Part shown: positions 32,160 to 41,989 of the stretch, piece after piece | Position numbering within the stretch: position 1 is the stretch's first letter | Layout: every line of letters starts with the position of its first letter | Source: Hermatobates lingyangjiaoensis | Taxonomy: Eukaryota; Arthropoda; Insecta; Hemiptera; Hermatobatidae | Length of the DNA stretch: 64,000 nucleotides | Assembly (NCBI GenBank): GCA_026182355.1 | Contig: JAPFBL010000587.1 | Coordinates: forward strand, 84,501 to 148,500 | Reading direction: 5' to 3' | The notes under the pieces: model-generated | Database searches by the model: none | Seen by the model: the letters and a program-made list of their open reading frames with translations, nothing else | What the model was told of the DNA's origin: nothing | Program-made: the position numbers and the translations under genes

Positions 32160-32202
32160 GACTCTGACGAAGACCGCTTGTTACGGTTGAAAGATCTTAG
32201 TC
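32160..32202 (+). ncRNA. Hammerhead-like motif, family A (right arm)
   Basis: Identical in all blocks to the left arm copy but on the plus strand, so either transcript of the element contains one sense motif and one antisense motif. Confidence 0.6.
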
Positions 32203-32250
32203 TTGTTTTCCCATTTCTTATTGTGGTTTGATCATTTATCATTGTTAAAT

Positions 32251-32899
32251 TGTTTATATCTAAGCTGTATTACCTTAATATAATAAGAAATATTGTGAAA
32301 CATTAAACATTTTAATGCATGTAATGCCTTCTGGTGGATCACGTTGTTACTAATCACAAAACAGAAATTTAACAGGACCAGCAGGAAATGTTAAACGTTT
32401 TACTGGTCGATAATAGAGGATGAACGTATTAACTCTTTAATTTTATTTTTTACATAACAATTTTTGTTTATATATTTCATTATTTGTTACGTATAAGTTA
32501 TTTAATTACATAGGACTAATTATTATCAATTATATACTAGACCAAGGTTTGAATTGTAAACGTTTTATTCAAAGAAATGTTTTCTTCATTATCTGAAGTC
32601 TAAAAACATCTAAAAGATGTTCTAAAGAAGCACAAGTTTTGAATAATATTATTTACAATTTTGATTATTTACTTGTTTTAGCCAGCTAGATATTTAGAAG
32701 AGTACAAAATGGCGGCTAAAGAGAGCTGTATAGTGTGTGGAGGGAGGGATGTGCCCTAAGGGCGCCAGACGGAGCCATATCCGGCCCTGCTGACCATACC
32801 GGACCTTTGCCAGCCCTACGCCACGTCAAGCCAGTCCTGCTAACCACACAAAACAAACCACTCCTAGCATACGCAGTAATTATCTCAATTAATCGGTAA
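32251..32899. other. No gene seen; GC-richer patch 32750-32850
   Basis: AT-rich sequence with a conspicuous CCGGCCCTGCTGACC / CCAGTCCTGCTAACC patch of near-repeats at 32780-32850. No frame is convincing. Confidence 0.4.
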
Positions 32900-33290
32900 T
32901 TGGTAATTGCCAAATCACATATTTAATAACATGACTTGACAAATTATTTTAATATCAGTTATTTAATTACATGACACAACAAAACAATTACACTAAATAA
33001 ATTTACACTTATACGACTAATTTATAATTACTAATTATAAGTAATTACTTACACAATTTAATCATGTTTTAAATATGCTCATCATTTTAATTAATGAACA
33101 CAATTACAATTTTCGTCACTAATAATAATTAATAATTACTTGCGCCATCTAATATGGCCTTAAATGAGCTTTCGTTTTAATTAATTAATAAAAACGAAAT
33201 GTGTGTCACTAATTATAATAATTTATTATTGCAGTCAGACTTTAAATATCATTTTAAATTATTAATCTAAATAATATTCGCACGGCTGTT
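32900..33290 (+). repeat. AT-rich degenerate ~105-bp tandem
   Basis: Three diverged units starting GTCACTAATAATAATTAATA / GACTAATTTATAATTACTAA, each with TTAAATATGC and TTTTAATTAATT. Matches 4553-4920. Confidence 0.45.
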
Positions 33291-33299
33291 TACTAATTA

Positions 33300-33465
33300 T
33301 TGTGATTACTTATTTTCGAGCATTTAGCGTTCATCTTCAGGTTCTTTTAAGTTACTATATATATATTGTAGATGTAACCTAAGAATGAAGGCTTAGTGTT
33401 TGAAACACGTTAATGTTAGATAAAATCTTTTGTGTGGAGACTTACTGTTTCTTGCATAGCTCGTG
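33300..33465. mobile_element. Degenerate ribozyme-like foldback
   Basis: The minus strand around 33310-33340 carries CTGAAGA, T, GAACGC hairpin, GAAAA. The plus strand has GTAACCTAAGAATGAAGGC, GTGTTTGAAACACG and TTTGTGTGGAGACTTAC, related to the element at 27070-27290. Confidence 0.4.
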
Positions 33466-33896
33466 AGTTTCTTGTGTTTGTGAAAATATTATCGTCTTCA
33501 TCACGTTCAACATTAGAAAGCTCGTTATCTTAGCTTTTATTATATATAGCTTTTGCTAATATTAATAACGAACGTAATTTTATAATAACATATTTTCTAT
33601 TAGAATCTTATATACAAAATGTTGCTGTTAAACATACTTATGACAGGAAGGTAAATCATTAAAAACACGTAATAAACAAGATCGATTGACACATAATTAG
33701 AGGCGAACAAAGCAGCACCTTATTCTTGCATATAATCGAAGATAATGAGAATCAGGATTAAAATTAGACAGAAGCTAAATTGATTACGTATGGAAAATAG
33801 GTGTTGTTAAGAAATATCATCAAGTTTTCTTATTTATATTAAATTGAATAGATCAGCTATTATAACATTAGTATAATTACGGTTGTTCAGTTAGAC
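33466..33896. other. No gene seen
   Basis: AT-rich spacer. Confidence 0.4.
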
Positions 33897-34379
33897 CAGT
33901 GTTTCCCAAACTTTTTCGAGTGACCGCCCCCTTGGGTCCATAAACCTATAACTCAACACCCTTAAATAATAATCAGATTCTAAATACTAAAAACTAAATA
34001 ACCAAATGAGTAAAATTTTAATAATTAAATTAAAAAAATTACTAATCGAATATTTATTTAGAATCCCATAGATGGATTGTTTCATAGCATATTAATGCAA
34101 AATAATTAATACACAATAAAAGAAACTTAGGTGAGAATATACTTTTAACATAAAAATGAATTATCAAAACAAAATAATTTTAAGAAACTTGTTTTCTAGA
34201 AGTTTACATGTCTTTTTTTTTACTTAAATTTAGAAATTATATTGCATGAACAATTTCAATTTATGGAAATGGAATGCCCGCTCTTTTTTGCATTACCGCC
34301 CCCCCCCCTGCCCCCCCCCCCCCCCGATATCAAATCACCGCCCCCAGGGGGGCGGTACCGCCCGCTTTGGGAAACACTG
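33897..34379 (+). mobile_element. Non-autonomous hAT element (CAGTGTTTCCCAAA family)
   Basis: Ends CAGTGTTTCCCAAAC and TTTGGGAAACACTG are inverted. Subterminal GACCGCCCCCTTGGG and GGGGGCGGTACCGCCC are characteristic. The interior is AT-rich with a poly-C run at 34303-34325. The same family in opposite orientation lies at 54870-55304. The TSD is unclear here (4 of 8 positions). No transposase. Confidence 0.8.
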
Positions 34380-34908
34380 AGACCCACAATAGACGAGAGC
34401 AATGGATTTCCTTATCAGCCACGTGACCGCTACCACCAACGATTCTTTCCGCGCACTGCAGTACGCGTTGTAATTAGCAGTTCCAGGTCACGGACCTACT
34501 ACTGCTGAATTTTTGTACTGCTGTGTTTATGAAGTCAGTAAGTAAATGTCTGTACTCTTTTATTCGGTATTCATTATAAATTATTTCATGGTCGTTTGGT
34601 CTTCTTGGGACGTGAAATGTTGTCAGTCTAGGGTTTGGCTTTCTATTTCAATAACTGCCTCTATGATGGATATGGTTGGGGTGTTCTTCAGGATAGGCCA
34701 TGAACAAGGGGGTTTGGATGGGGTGGGATTTTCGTGTCTTCATTGGCCATCAGTCTATTGATTCTAACCTGAGGTCTCTTTGAATATCCACATTTCTAGC
34801 ATACCAATGTGCCACAGCCAAAAGCTGTCCACATTTATTTTGAACTACCTGTATCAGGGTTCATTGTCATTGTTTTCCCTTATTTGCTTTGCCAGTCCAT
34901 TTTTCCTT
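34380..34908. other. No gene seen
   Basis: A plus-strand frame at 34546-34761 (about 70 codons) has no recognised domain and no supporting signals. Confidence 0.4.
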
Positions 34909-34909
34909 T

Positions 34910-35003
34910 CAAATAACAATCAATGTTCAAAGCACAATATAAAATGGGAAAACAAGACTAAGATCTTTCAACCGTAACAAGCGGTCGGTTGAAAGATGCT
35001 ACC
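34910..35003 (-). mobile_element. Family A single arm, truncated in the ribozyme hairpin
   Basis: AACAATCAATGTTCAAAGCA, AAGACTAAGATCTTTCAACC, GTAACAAGCGGTC, then straight to GGTTGAAAGATGC. The CTGACGA strand has been lost. Confidence 0.6.
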
Positions 35004-35009
35004 ATACAT

Positions 35010-35425
35010 TTTTTCTTTTATAGTTTACATATATTTATGTTATCATACATTCTTTCTCATTACAATATTGGTATATTAAATGTTACCATGCTTCTTTGCA
35101 CATCCTAATATTTCTATGTTAAATGTAATCATACCATCTTTCTTATACATCAATGTGGCTACTTTCATTTTATAATGCATTTCTTCATTATAATTTTGGT
35201 ATATTCATATTTTGTATACCATACTTTTTTCACTCTAATATTCCTATAATCCAATGTTACAATAGATTCTTTCTCATATACCAATATTGGTATATTCATT
35301 TTTCCATATTCTAATAGCAATATTGGTATATAACTATTACCAAACATGCTTTCTCTTCTAACATTGTATTTTTCTCTGTTATAATACCAGGTTTCCCATC
35401 GCTATATAGGTATATTCCTGATTTT
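35010..35425 (+). repeat. Degenerate ~57-bp repeat (ATTGGTATATT / CATTCTTTCTCAT)
   Basis: Phrases ATTCTTTCTCATTACAATAT, TGGTATATTAAATGTTACCA recur with heavy divergence about six times. Confidence 0.55.
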
Positions 35426-35890
35426 GTATTTAAATTCCACTATGTCGACTGTATCCATTGGAATAATATATGCAAATGAATCCATAACCATAAAGATGAA
35501 GACCGATTTACATTTCAATAATGATACTCATTCGACATAATCACCTCAACTGAGTCATGATAATCAATCATTTCTCATGACTAACGCCTTCATTTCGTCA
35601 TTTAAAACCGATTAGTCATCATTTATTTAATACATGTAAAGATTAATTAAGTCTATTTTAAAGCTGACTTAATTAATTCAAATGAATTTGCATTCTTTAG
35701 TATTAATAATACTAATTATAAAAGAAAATCCTGATTTATATTAATTAGCGTGATAATCGGATTTATTTTTTTTTACGCGGGATTATACTGATAGAGTTGG
35801 CACACCTGTTGCTCCACCAGTGACCGCTTTGTCTTTACTCAACTGAATACTTGGCTCATTACTTGAGCAATCTGTTATAGTCTGGTGTTT
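35426..35890. other. No gene seen
   Basis: AT-rich sequence. Confidence 0.4.
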
Positions 35891-35894
35891 ACTC

Positions 35895-36410
35895 ATATAG
35901 GAGAATTCCAAAAAAATACGTCACCGAAAAAAAAACTTTAATATGAAAATTAACAACGCGTTTCGAACACTTAGTGTCCTTCTTCAGGTTTAAATCTGCA
36001 CTCTTGAGATGAGAAAAAGTTTAATATGAAAATTAACAACGCGTTTCGAACACTTAGTGTCCTTCTTCAGGTTTAAATCTACACTCTTGAGATAAGAAAC
36101 TTTAATATGAAAATAATCAACGCATTTCGAAGTGTCCTTCTTCAGGTTTACATCTCCACTATTAAGATGAGAAAAAGTTTAATATCAAAAACTAAAAACC
36201 CGTTTCGAACACTTAGTATCCTTCTTCAGGTTTACATCTGAACTCTTGAGATAAGAAAGTTTAATATGAAAATAATCAACGCATTTCGAACACTTAGTGG
36301 TGTTCATCAATTTAAATCTGAACCCTTGAGATCTAAACTGAAGAAGAACACTATGTGTTTGAAAAGCGAATGTTAGTTTTTAATATTAAGCTTTTCTGTT
36401 TTTTTCTGCG
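35895..36410 (-). repeat. Tandem array of ~80-bp ribozyme-like monomers
   Basis: Minus-strand units at about 35953-35990, 36036-36072, 36119-36146, 36198-36230 and 36278-36310. Each has CTGAAGA-type core, a hairpin GGACAC-TAA-GTGTTC, GAA, ACGCGT, T, separated by TTAAACTTTTTCTCATCTCA-like linker. A sixth copy at 36338-36372 is on the plus strand (CTGAAGA, GAACAC-TAT-GTGTTT, GAAAAGCG). Units 1 and 2 are intact, 3 and 5 are damaged in the hairpin or core. The linker and outer parts resemble element ends at 27070-27290. Confidence 0.7.
35953..35990 (-). ncRNA. Hammerhead-like motif, array unit 1
   Basis: Minus strand: CTGAAGA, A, GGACAC-TAA-GTGTTC, GAA, ACGCGT, T, GTTAATTTTC. The hairpin has 5 Watson-Crick pairs plus one G-T wobble. 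Core bases are all present. Confidence 0.5.
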
Positions 36411-36534
36411 TAGACGTATTTTTTTTAAATCACCCAATATGAATATTTAGTACTTCATAGGTCATGTCTGAATACCTTACTTCATTCTGGGTATTCTTAT
36501 TGTCTTTTTTCCTGCTTCTTTAGTCCAAACAGGC

Positions 36535-37290
36535 TCGTATTTTTTCCTATGATATGACCTAACTTATAAAGCAGTGATGGCGAATTTATGACACGCATGT
36601 CAGTATTGACAAGTGACCTATATTTATTTCCTATGATATGACCTAACTTATAAAGCAGTGATGGCGAACCTTATGACACGCGTCTCAGTTTTGACACGTG
36701 ACTTATATTTTTTCCTATGATATACGCGTGTCAGTATTGACATGTGACCTATATTTTTCCATGATATGACCTAACTTATAAAGCATGATGGCGAATTTAT
36801 GACACGCGTGTCAGTATTGGCACCTGACCTATATTTATTTCCTATGATATGACCTAACTTATAAAGCAGTGATGGCGAACCTTATGACACGCGTCTCAGT
36901 TTTGACACGTGACTTATATTTTTTCCTATGATATACGCGTGTCAGTATTGACATGTGACCTATATTTTTTCCATGATATGACCTAACTTATAAAGCAGTG
37001 ATGGCGAATTTATGACACGCGTGTCAGTATTGACACGTGACCTATATTTATTTCCTATGATATGACCTAACTTATAAAGCAGTGATGGCGAACCTTATGA
37101 CACGCGTTTCAGTTTTGACACGTGACTTATATGTTTTCCTATGATATACGCGTGTCAGTATTGTTATGTGACCTATATTTTTTCCTATGATATGACCTAA
37201 CTTATAAAGCAGTGATGGCGAATTTATGACACGCATGTCAGTATTGACATATGACCTATATTTTTTCCTATGATATGACCTAACTTAAAG
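36535..37290 (+). repeat. Satellite made of a hAT end plus its flank
   Basis: Units of about 60-110 bp contain TTTCCTATGATATGACCTAA, CTTATAAAG (flank) and CAGTGATGGCGAACCTTATG, ACACGCGTGTCAG (hAT end). About eight repeats, ordered as alternating variants. The last unit runs into the complete element at 37291-37770. Confidence 0.75.
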
Positions 37291-37770
37291 CAGTGATGGC
37301 GAACCTTATGACACGTGTGTCAGTTTTGAGACGCGACCTAATTTAAGTGACATGCATCTTCAACGATAAAGAAATTCAGCTATTTGTCTTCCATAATAGT
37401 AAGAGTTAGTAATTAATAATAATAATATTCATTACATAAATAATAATTAATAATTTAATTTTGTTTCCAGCCATGCTTGTAATCGTAAATAATATTGCGT
37501 AATAAGTATACATATTAAAAACATTTAAATATATTGCTTTAATATAAAAATGCCAAATTCTAAAAGCATGCTAATTTCTAAATCCTAAAATGCTAAATTT
37601 TGTTTTTTTTTATTTTAAATGACATTAAACAAATAATTGTCTTAAAAAATATAAATAATTATATTTTTTTTTTTAGTTTTTACTTTTGCGATGTGTGACA
37701 CGCCACGAAAATTATTTCTGGATTTTTCAAGATTTTTGACACGCCGAACTCAAAAGGTTTACTATCACTG
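37291..37770 (+). mobile_element. Non-autonomous hAT element (CAGTGATGGCGAACC ends)
   Basis: Left end CAGTGATGGCGAACCTTATG, right end AAAAGGTTTACTATCACTG. This is the familiar CAGTGATGGCGAACCTTT-type hAT end. Subterminal GACACGC repeats occur on both sides. The interior is AT-rich and no transposase is present. Confidence 0.75.
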
Positions 37771-37925
37771 AAATGAAGTTCATATATGATGTCTTTGTCA
37801 TGCCTAAAAACAGAGCGAATTCCGGTACTCTTCTTGAAGGTCCAAAGGTAATCAATCACTTTACATATTATGACATATTATTATTATTATTATTATTTAA
37901 TTATATAATTTATCTCTATGCTAAT

Positions 37926-38364
37926 TACAGTGGTACCTCAGTTTTCGACCTCCTCACTATTCGAACAATTCGGTTTTCGACGAAAAAATTCGAGCTGAAA
38001 ATGCTTCCGAATTCGAACAGATTTCTAACACTCGGGCTAGGAACCGAAAATAGCCGAGTGGAGCCGAAACGTACGCAGCATCACCCTGTATGCCATCACA
38101 CCTCTGTTCAAAAGGGATGTAAATTATACAAAATGGTTTATATTACTTCTTTTTTATGTTATTCTATATTATGTACACATTTAGGTCTTTAATGTTGTTT
38201 AGATACACGTTTTCTTAATTTTTTTAGTATTTTTCTCTGGGAAAAACTGATTAAAATACTTACCATTGTTTCTTATGGGAAAAAATGTTTCAGTTCTCGG
38301 AACAAATCGGTTTTCGATCAACAAACTCGAACGAATTATGGTCGACAACCGAGGTACCACTGTA
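37926..38364 (+). mobile_element. Pogo/Tigger-like MITE with TA target duplication
   Basis: The element 37928-38362 (435 bp) starts CAGTGGTACCTCAGTTTTCG and ends CCGAGGTACCACTG, flanked by TA on both sides. TIRs of this sequence with TA duplication are typical of pogo/Tigger-type Tc1/mariner relatives. Internal TCGAAC/TTCGAG blocks are subterminal repeats. There is no transposase. Confidence 0.8.
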
Positions 38365-38500
38365 TATATTGTTTTGAATTACACAAAACACAGAAAAAAG
38401 ATAAAATTCACATTTGCTAAATTTAATATTTCGAACTGTTGTTCTTCGTCATCAGGAGAAGACTAGAAGAGATGACAAAGTGAGAGTATGGTGATACCAT
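38365..38500 (-). mobile_element. Single-arm relative of the 3945-4135 foldback
   Basis: Minus strand: CTC, CTGATGA, CGAAGAACAACAGTTC, GAA, ATAT, T, AAATTTAG. The core is intact, a 3-base insertion lies before the hairpin and stem I pairing is lost. Confidence 0.5.
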
Positions 38501-38504
38501 AATA

Positions 38505-38845
38505 TCAGGTATCACTGTATATTATGAAATAATATCTTCATATATCTTTAGCTATATTGCAACACATAAGAGATTCACACCAATGATTCTACAGGAAATA
38601 GATTTGGAGGAAAATCAGAACAGAATTCAAAATTTTGATAATTTATGACGATGTTCCAGAAGATGACATGACTAATAGAATAAATTTAAATTTCTTTTTA
38701 AAAATAAATATTAAATAAAAATATCTAAATCTACGTAATGTACTTGAAGCCCTCCTCCGAGAATAAGCACTAGCACGTATTTTATACCTAAGAATAAAGT
38801 AAGACAGTGTCTTATTTTCGGAAAAAGAAGGTACAATTTCAACAA
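38505..38845 (-). mobile_element. CCGTC-ended MITE fragment
   Basis: Reverse-strand blocks AGACAGTGTCTTATTTTCGG, CTCCTCCGAGAATAAGCACT, ATGTTCCAGAAGATGACATG match 24290-24560 and 62093-62400. Confidence 0.6.
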
Positions 38846-39117
38846 AACGTTTAGTGCTACTACCAAAAACATTGTTATTTTTTTTAAAGATTCAATTTTT
38901 TTTAAAAAACAATTTTTTTTGTTTCCAGACATCCCCTTGTTTATGGATAAAGATTTCAATACAAAAATAAGTTTTTTGGTCCCAAACACCCCCCTCCCCC
39001 TAAATATTTCAAACAAAAGTAAGACAATTTGATAAAAACAAAGTCTCTTAAGTTTTATCCCTTTGATGTTTTAATTTAAATTTCTGTATATAAATCATTA
39101 TTAAACAAAATCTACTT
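38846..39117. other. Spacer, poly-A/T rich
   Basis: No feature recognised. Confidence 0.4.
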
Positions 39118-39216
39118 ATTGCATTTGAAATCCTCCCCCGAAAATAAACCCTACACGTATTTTTGACCTAAAAAGAAAGTACAACAGAGCCTTACTTTTG
39201 GAAAACGACGGTAGAT
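39118..39216 (-). mobile_element. CCGTC-ended MITE end, abutting the PLE fragment
   Basis: TCCTCCCCCGAAAATAAACC, CTTACTTTTGGAAAACGACG, GTA: reverse-strand end of the family at 62093-62656. It begins exactly where the RT fragment stops. Confidence 0.55.
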
Positions 39217-39405
39217 ACAGTTATTAAATTTGTTATTGTTTAGATGCAAAAGTATGTTCAGAAAAGTAAGTTTATTGTTTTGTAATTCTATTGTAAATTG
39301 AATAGACGGAACAAACCTGTTTTGGAGGGTATCAAAAAATGAAATACCAACATGTTTCACCATCTGGTTAGATATACGCAATGAAGTGAGTGTTGTGTTT
39401 TAGAC
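39217..39405 (-). pseudogene. Penelope-like reverse transcriptase fragment
   Basis: Minus-strand translation includes HVGISFFDTLQNRFVPSIQ, then FTIELQNNKLTFLNILL, LNNNKFNNCIYR. The pattern F-x-L ... PSIxFT-x-E ... x-L-x-FL-x-I-L ... IYR(KPT) is the segment following the catalytic YxDD motif in Penelope-like and related reverse transcriptases. It covers about 60 residues of a family usually about 600-800 residues long. Upstream it hits a stop near 39405. Downstream it breaks at IYR, where the MITE at 39118-39216 starts. The catalytic motif and the GIY-YIG endonuclease are absent, so it is dead. Retroviral-like RTs share a weaker form of the pattern, but the FTIE...LxFL...IYR set fits PLE best. 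Confidence 0.65.
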
Positions 39406-39610
39406 ACTTGAAGAAGGTGCCGGCGAATGGGTGTGGCGGCTAGGAAAGGGGATTCATTTAAGACTGTTTTATGGCATGCCAAAACCAAAGTGGTCAGCAG
39501 AAAGCACTGTACCAGAGAGGTTATGTTCTTAGCTAACGGTTATAAACCTTTTAAAACTCTTTCCCATTGTTAAGCCTCTTCCGGTTTTTGCCAAGTCATA
39601 TTCCTTTCAT
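39406..39610. other. No gene seen
   Basis: Unique-looking sequence with no supported feature. Confidence 0.4.
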
Positions 39611-39701
39611 GTATATATATATATATATATATAAAAAGATTTCACATAAACACGTAAAATAACAATCAATGATCAAACCACAATAAGAAATGGGAAAACA
39701 A

Positions 39702-39744
39702 GACTAAGATCTTTCAACCGTAACAAGCGGTCTTCGTCAGAGTC
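39702..39744 (-). ncRNA. Hammerhead-like motif, family A
   Basis: Minus-strand consensus motif, all blocks intact. Confidence 0.55.
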
Positions 39745-39779
39745 AAAAACCCAAGTGAACAGTGTTCAGTTGGGTTTTT

Positions 39780-39822
39780 GACTCTGACGAAGACCGCTTG
39801 TTACGGTTGAAAGATCTTAGTC
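39780..39822 (+). ncRNA. Hammerhead-like motif, family A
   Basis: Plus-strand consensus motif, all blocks intact, 35 bp from its inverted partner. Confidence 0.55.
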
Positions 39823-39850
39823 TTGTTTTCCCATTTCTTATTGTGGTTTG

Positions 39851-39887
<37 letters not shown>

Positions 39888-39890
<3 letters not shown>

Positions 39891-40020
39891 ATTAATTTAC
39901 CACAATGAAAACAATTTTTTAAAAACAATGCTCTAAGACCTTTGTTTCTTTTTAAAACAATTTTTAAAAAATTGTTTTCATTGTGGTAAATTAATCCACC
40001 TATTATATCAAGTGTTATTT
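39888..40020. mobile_element. Foldback repeat related to 1316-1460
   Basis: AAGATTAATTTACCACAATG, AAAACAATTTTTTAAAAACA inverted to TGTTTTCATTGTGGTAAATT. The distal CAAGTGTTATTTTGATTATT matches 1350-1372 in reverse. The ribozyme core is replaced by GCTCTAAGACCTTTG. Confidence 0.6.
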
Positions 40021-40029
40021 TGATTATTA

Positions 40030-40126
<97 letters not shown>

Positions 40127-40440
40127 GAGAGAGAGAGAAAAGGTGAGAGTGAGCGAGAGTGAAAGAGGTGAGAGAGGGAGGGTGGGAGGGGGAGAGAGAA
40201 AGAGAGAAAGGTGGGAGGGAGAGAGAGAGAGAGAGAGTGAAAGAGGTGAGAGAGGGAGGGAGGGAGGAGGGAAAGATAGAGTGAAAGAGGTGAGAGAGGG
40301 AGAGAGAGTGGAAGTGGTGAGAGAGGGAGGGAGGAAGAGAAAAAGGTGAGAGAGAGAGAGAGAGAGTGAAAGAGGTGAGAGAGAGAGGGAGGGAGGGAGA
40401 GAGAGAGAAAGAAAGAGAAACAAAAGTAGATAAAGGATTG
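40030..40440. repeat. (TA)n and GA-rich low-complexity tract
   Basis: (TA)n to 40076, pure (GA)n 40078-40125, then imperfect GA-rich repeat. Confidence 0.9.
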
Positions 40441-40930
40441 AGGGGAGAGGGGATGTAAGAACGTCTAAATGCATAAATGACAAGTGTTTTTTATTACGTC
40501 TTCTTTACTTGGAGAATTCTCCTACGATATAAATATATTATCTATAGTTTATACAGAAATAGGCTTTTTTTGCAGTTATTTTTAATAACAGGAAGGTTCC
40601 CGACCTCTGCAAGGTATATACTAAGACTGTGTGATAAATGGATTCATAGCATTGATTGTGGGGGGGGGGGGGGGGGGATGTGTTCTCGGTTGTTTGGTCC
40701 AACAGATTGCCTTCCTCTATCCATCCTGCTTTATCAACAAGTCCAGTTTCTGTTCAACAGAGCGTATAGTATCTTTAAATAGTCGCCGCTAGAGTGTTGG
40801 TTTGATCTTCTCAAGCGTTACGCATTCTAATTGACAACTTGGCACTTGCTTATCCTCTACTCTCAAGCCTTGTATCCCGTGAGGCCTAAACTCTACTACA
40901 TTGCACTTAAATACTATCATCAGCGTCAAT
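40441..40930. other. No gene seen; poly-G at 40660-40677
   Basis: Unique-looking DNA without a convincing frame. Confidence 0.4.
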
Positions 40931-40934
40931 ACCA

Positions 40935-41136
40935 TATATATAGTGATGGATCGAGTGAGAGAATGAGAGGGAGATTGACTGAGGAACAGAGATAAACGAG
41001 AGGGATGGGGAGAGGGAACAGAGGAGAGAGAGACTGACATAGGGAGGGATAGTATATATATATAGTGGGGAGAGAGAATACAGGAGAGAAAAAAGAGTGC
41101 AGGAGAGATAGAGTGGGAGGAAGGGATATAGAAGGG

Positions 41137-41196
<60 letters not shown>

Positions 41197-41685
41197 GGGA
41201 TATAGAAGGGTACAGAGAGAGAGAGAGAGGGAGGGAGGGAGGGAAGGAGGGAGAGAGAGAGAGAGAGAGGAAGGGACATAGAAGGGTAGAGAGAGACAGA
41301 GGGAGGAGGGATATAGAAGGGTAGAGAGAGAGAGGGATAGAGAGAGAACATATAGAAGGGTAGAGAGAGAGAGGGATAGAGAGGGAGGAGGGATATAGAA
41401 GGGTAGAGAGAGAGAGGGATAGAGAGAGAACATATAGAAGGGTAGAGAGAGAGAGGGATAGAGAGGGAGGAGGGATATAGAAGGGTAGAGAGAGAGAGAT
41501 AGAGAGGGAGGGAGAGATATAAGAGGATAGAGAGAGAGAGAGAGAGAGAGAAGAGGTATATAGAACGGTATAGAGAAAGAGAGAGAGGTAGGGAGAGAGG
41601 AAGAGATACAGAAGGATAGCGAGAGAGAGAGAAAGGAAAGGGAAGGAGGTAGATATATTTTTATATATAATATATATATATATAT
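40935..41685 (+). repeat. GA-rich minisatellite (~60-bp and 43-bp units)
   Basis: GAGAGAGAGAGGGATAGAGA, GGGAGGAGGGATATAGAAGG and GAACATATAGAAGGGTAGAG recur, with (TA)n at 41138-41161 and near 41655-41690. Confidence 0.85.
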
Positions 41686-41689
41686 ATTA

Positions 41690-41855
41690 TAGTGCGCTTG
41701 GTATCCCTCTCTTATTTCTCCTGAAGACGGTTCAACCGAAAATTAGAGACTGTTAGTGTGTGCTTTTAATTTCTCTACGCTTCTTTATGTACATTGAACT
41801 GTATTTGTCCATTTCGGATCGTATTTTCACCAAAAAACTGTATATATACATATAT
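41690..41855 (+). mobile_element. Family F single arm
   Basis: GCGCTTGGTATCCCTCTCTT through CCATTTCGGATCGTATTTTC. Reverse-oriented partner of 9620-9800. Confidence 0.55.
41718..41748 (+). ncRNA. Hammerhead-like motif, family F
   Basis: CTC, CTGAAGA, C, GG-TTCAA-CC, GAA, AATT, A, GAG. Differs from the 9470 copy in the hairpin loop and H17, and pairing at stem I is kept, which argues against pure chance. Confidence 0.45.
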
Positions 41856-41948
41856 ATTTCGTTACTATGGTAACCAATGGAAGAGTAGAGTTTGTAAGTT
41901 TGTAGGACCATGAGTGCGGTTCATATTCCTTGCCCCAGACAACTCATA

Positions 41949-41988
<40 letters not shown>
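41856..41988. other. Spacer and (TA)n
   Basis: (TA)n at 41950-41985. Confidence 0.6.
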
Positions 41989-41989
41989 C

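Larger units (their letters stand above)
31586..32250. mobile_element. Full-length family A foldback element with 16-bp TSD
   Basis: The element occupies 31602-32234, flanked by the direct repeat TTTATCATTGTTAAAT (31586-31601 and 32235-32250). The arms are inverted for about 220-240 bp: ATCAAACCACAATAAGAAAT, the ribozyme-like block, AACTGAAATACTAGATGCAG, GTTGAGAAGAGTGGGAGGGA, GGTATTTTAAAAGGGTG, AAAGGACTAATGTCC. The loop (about 31830-32035) is unrelated AT-rich DNA with CTCTTTGAAGAGG. The left arm alone has the distal end GATTTCACATAAGCACGTG. A TSD of this length with an asymmetric end suggests target-primed reverse transcription. The element has no ORF. Confidence 0.85.
39627..39856. mobile_element. 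Family A foldback, compact near-perfect hairpin
   Basis: Left arm AAAGATTTCACATAAACACG through AAAAACCCAAGTGAAC, right arm GTTCAGTTGGGTTTTTGACT through GTGGTTTGATCAT. Arms of about 95 bp are almost identical. Sits between two (TA)n tracts, so any TSD is masked. Confidence 0.85.

Noticed and set aside
34546..34761. 71-codon frame beginning MSVLFYSVF
   Set aside because: No recognisable family, repeats absent but no supporting signals; chance frame remains the simplest explanation.
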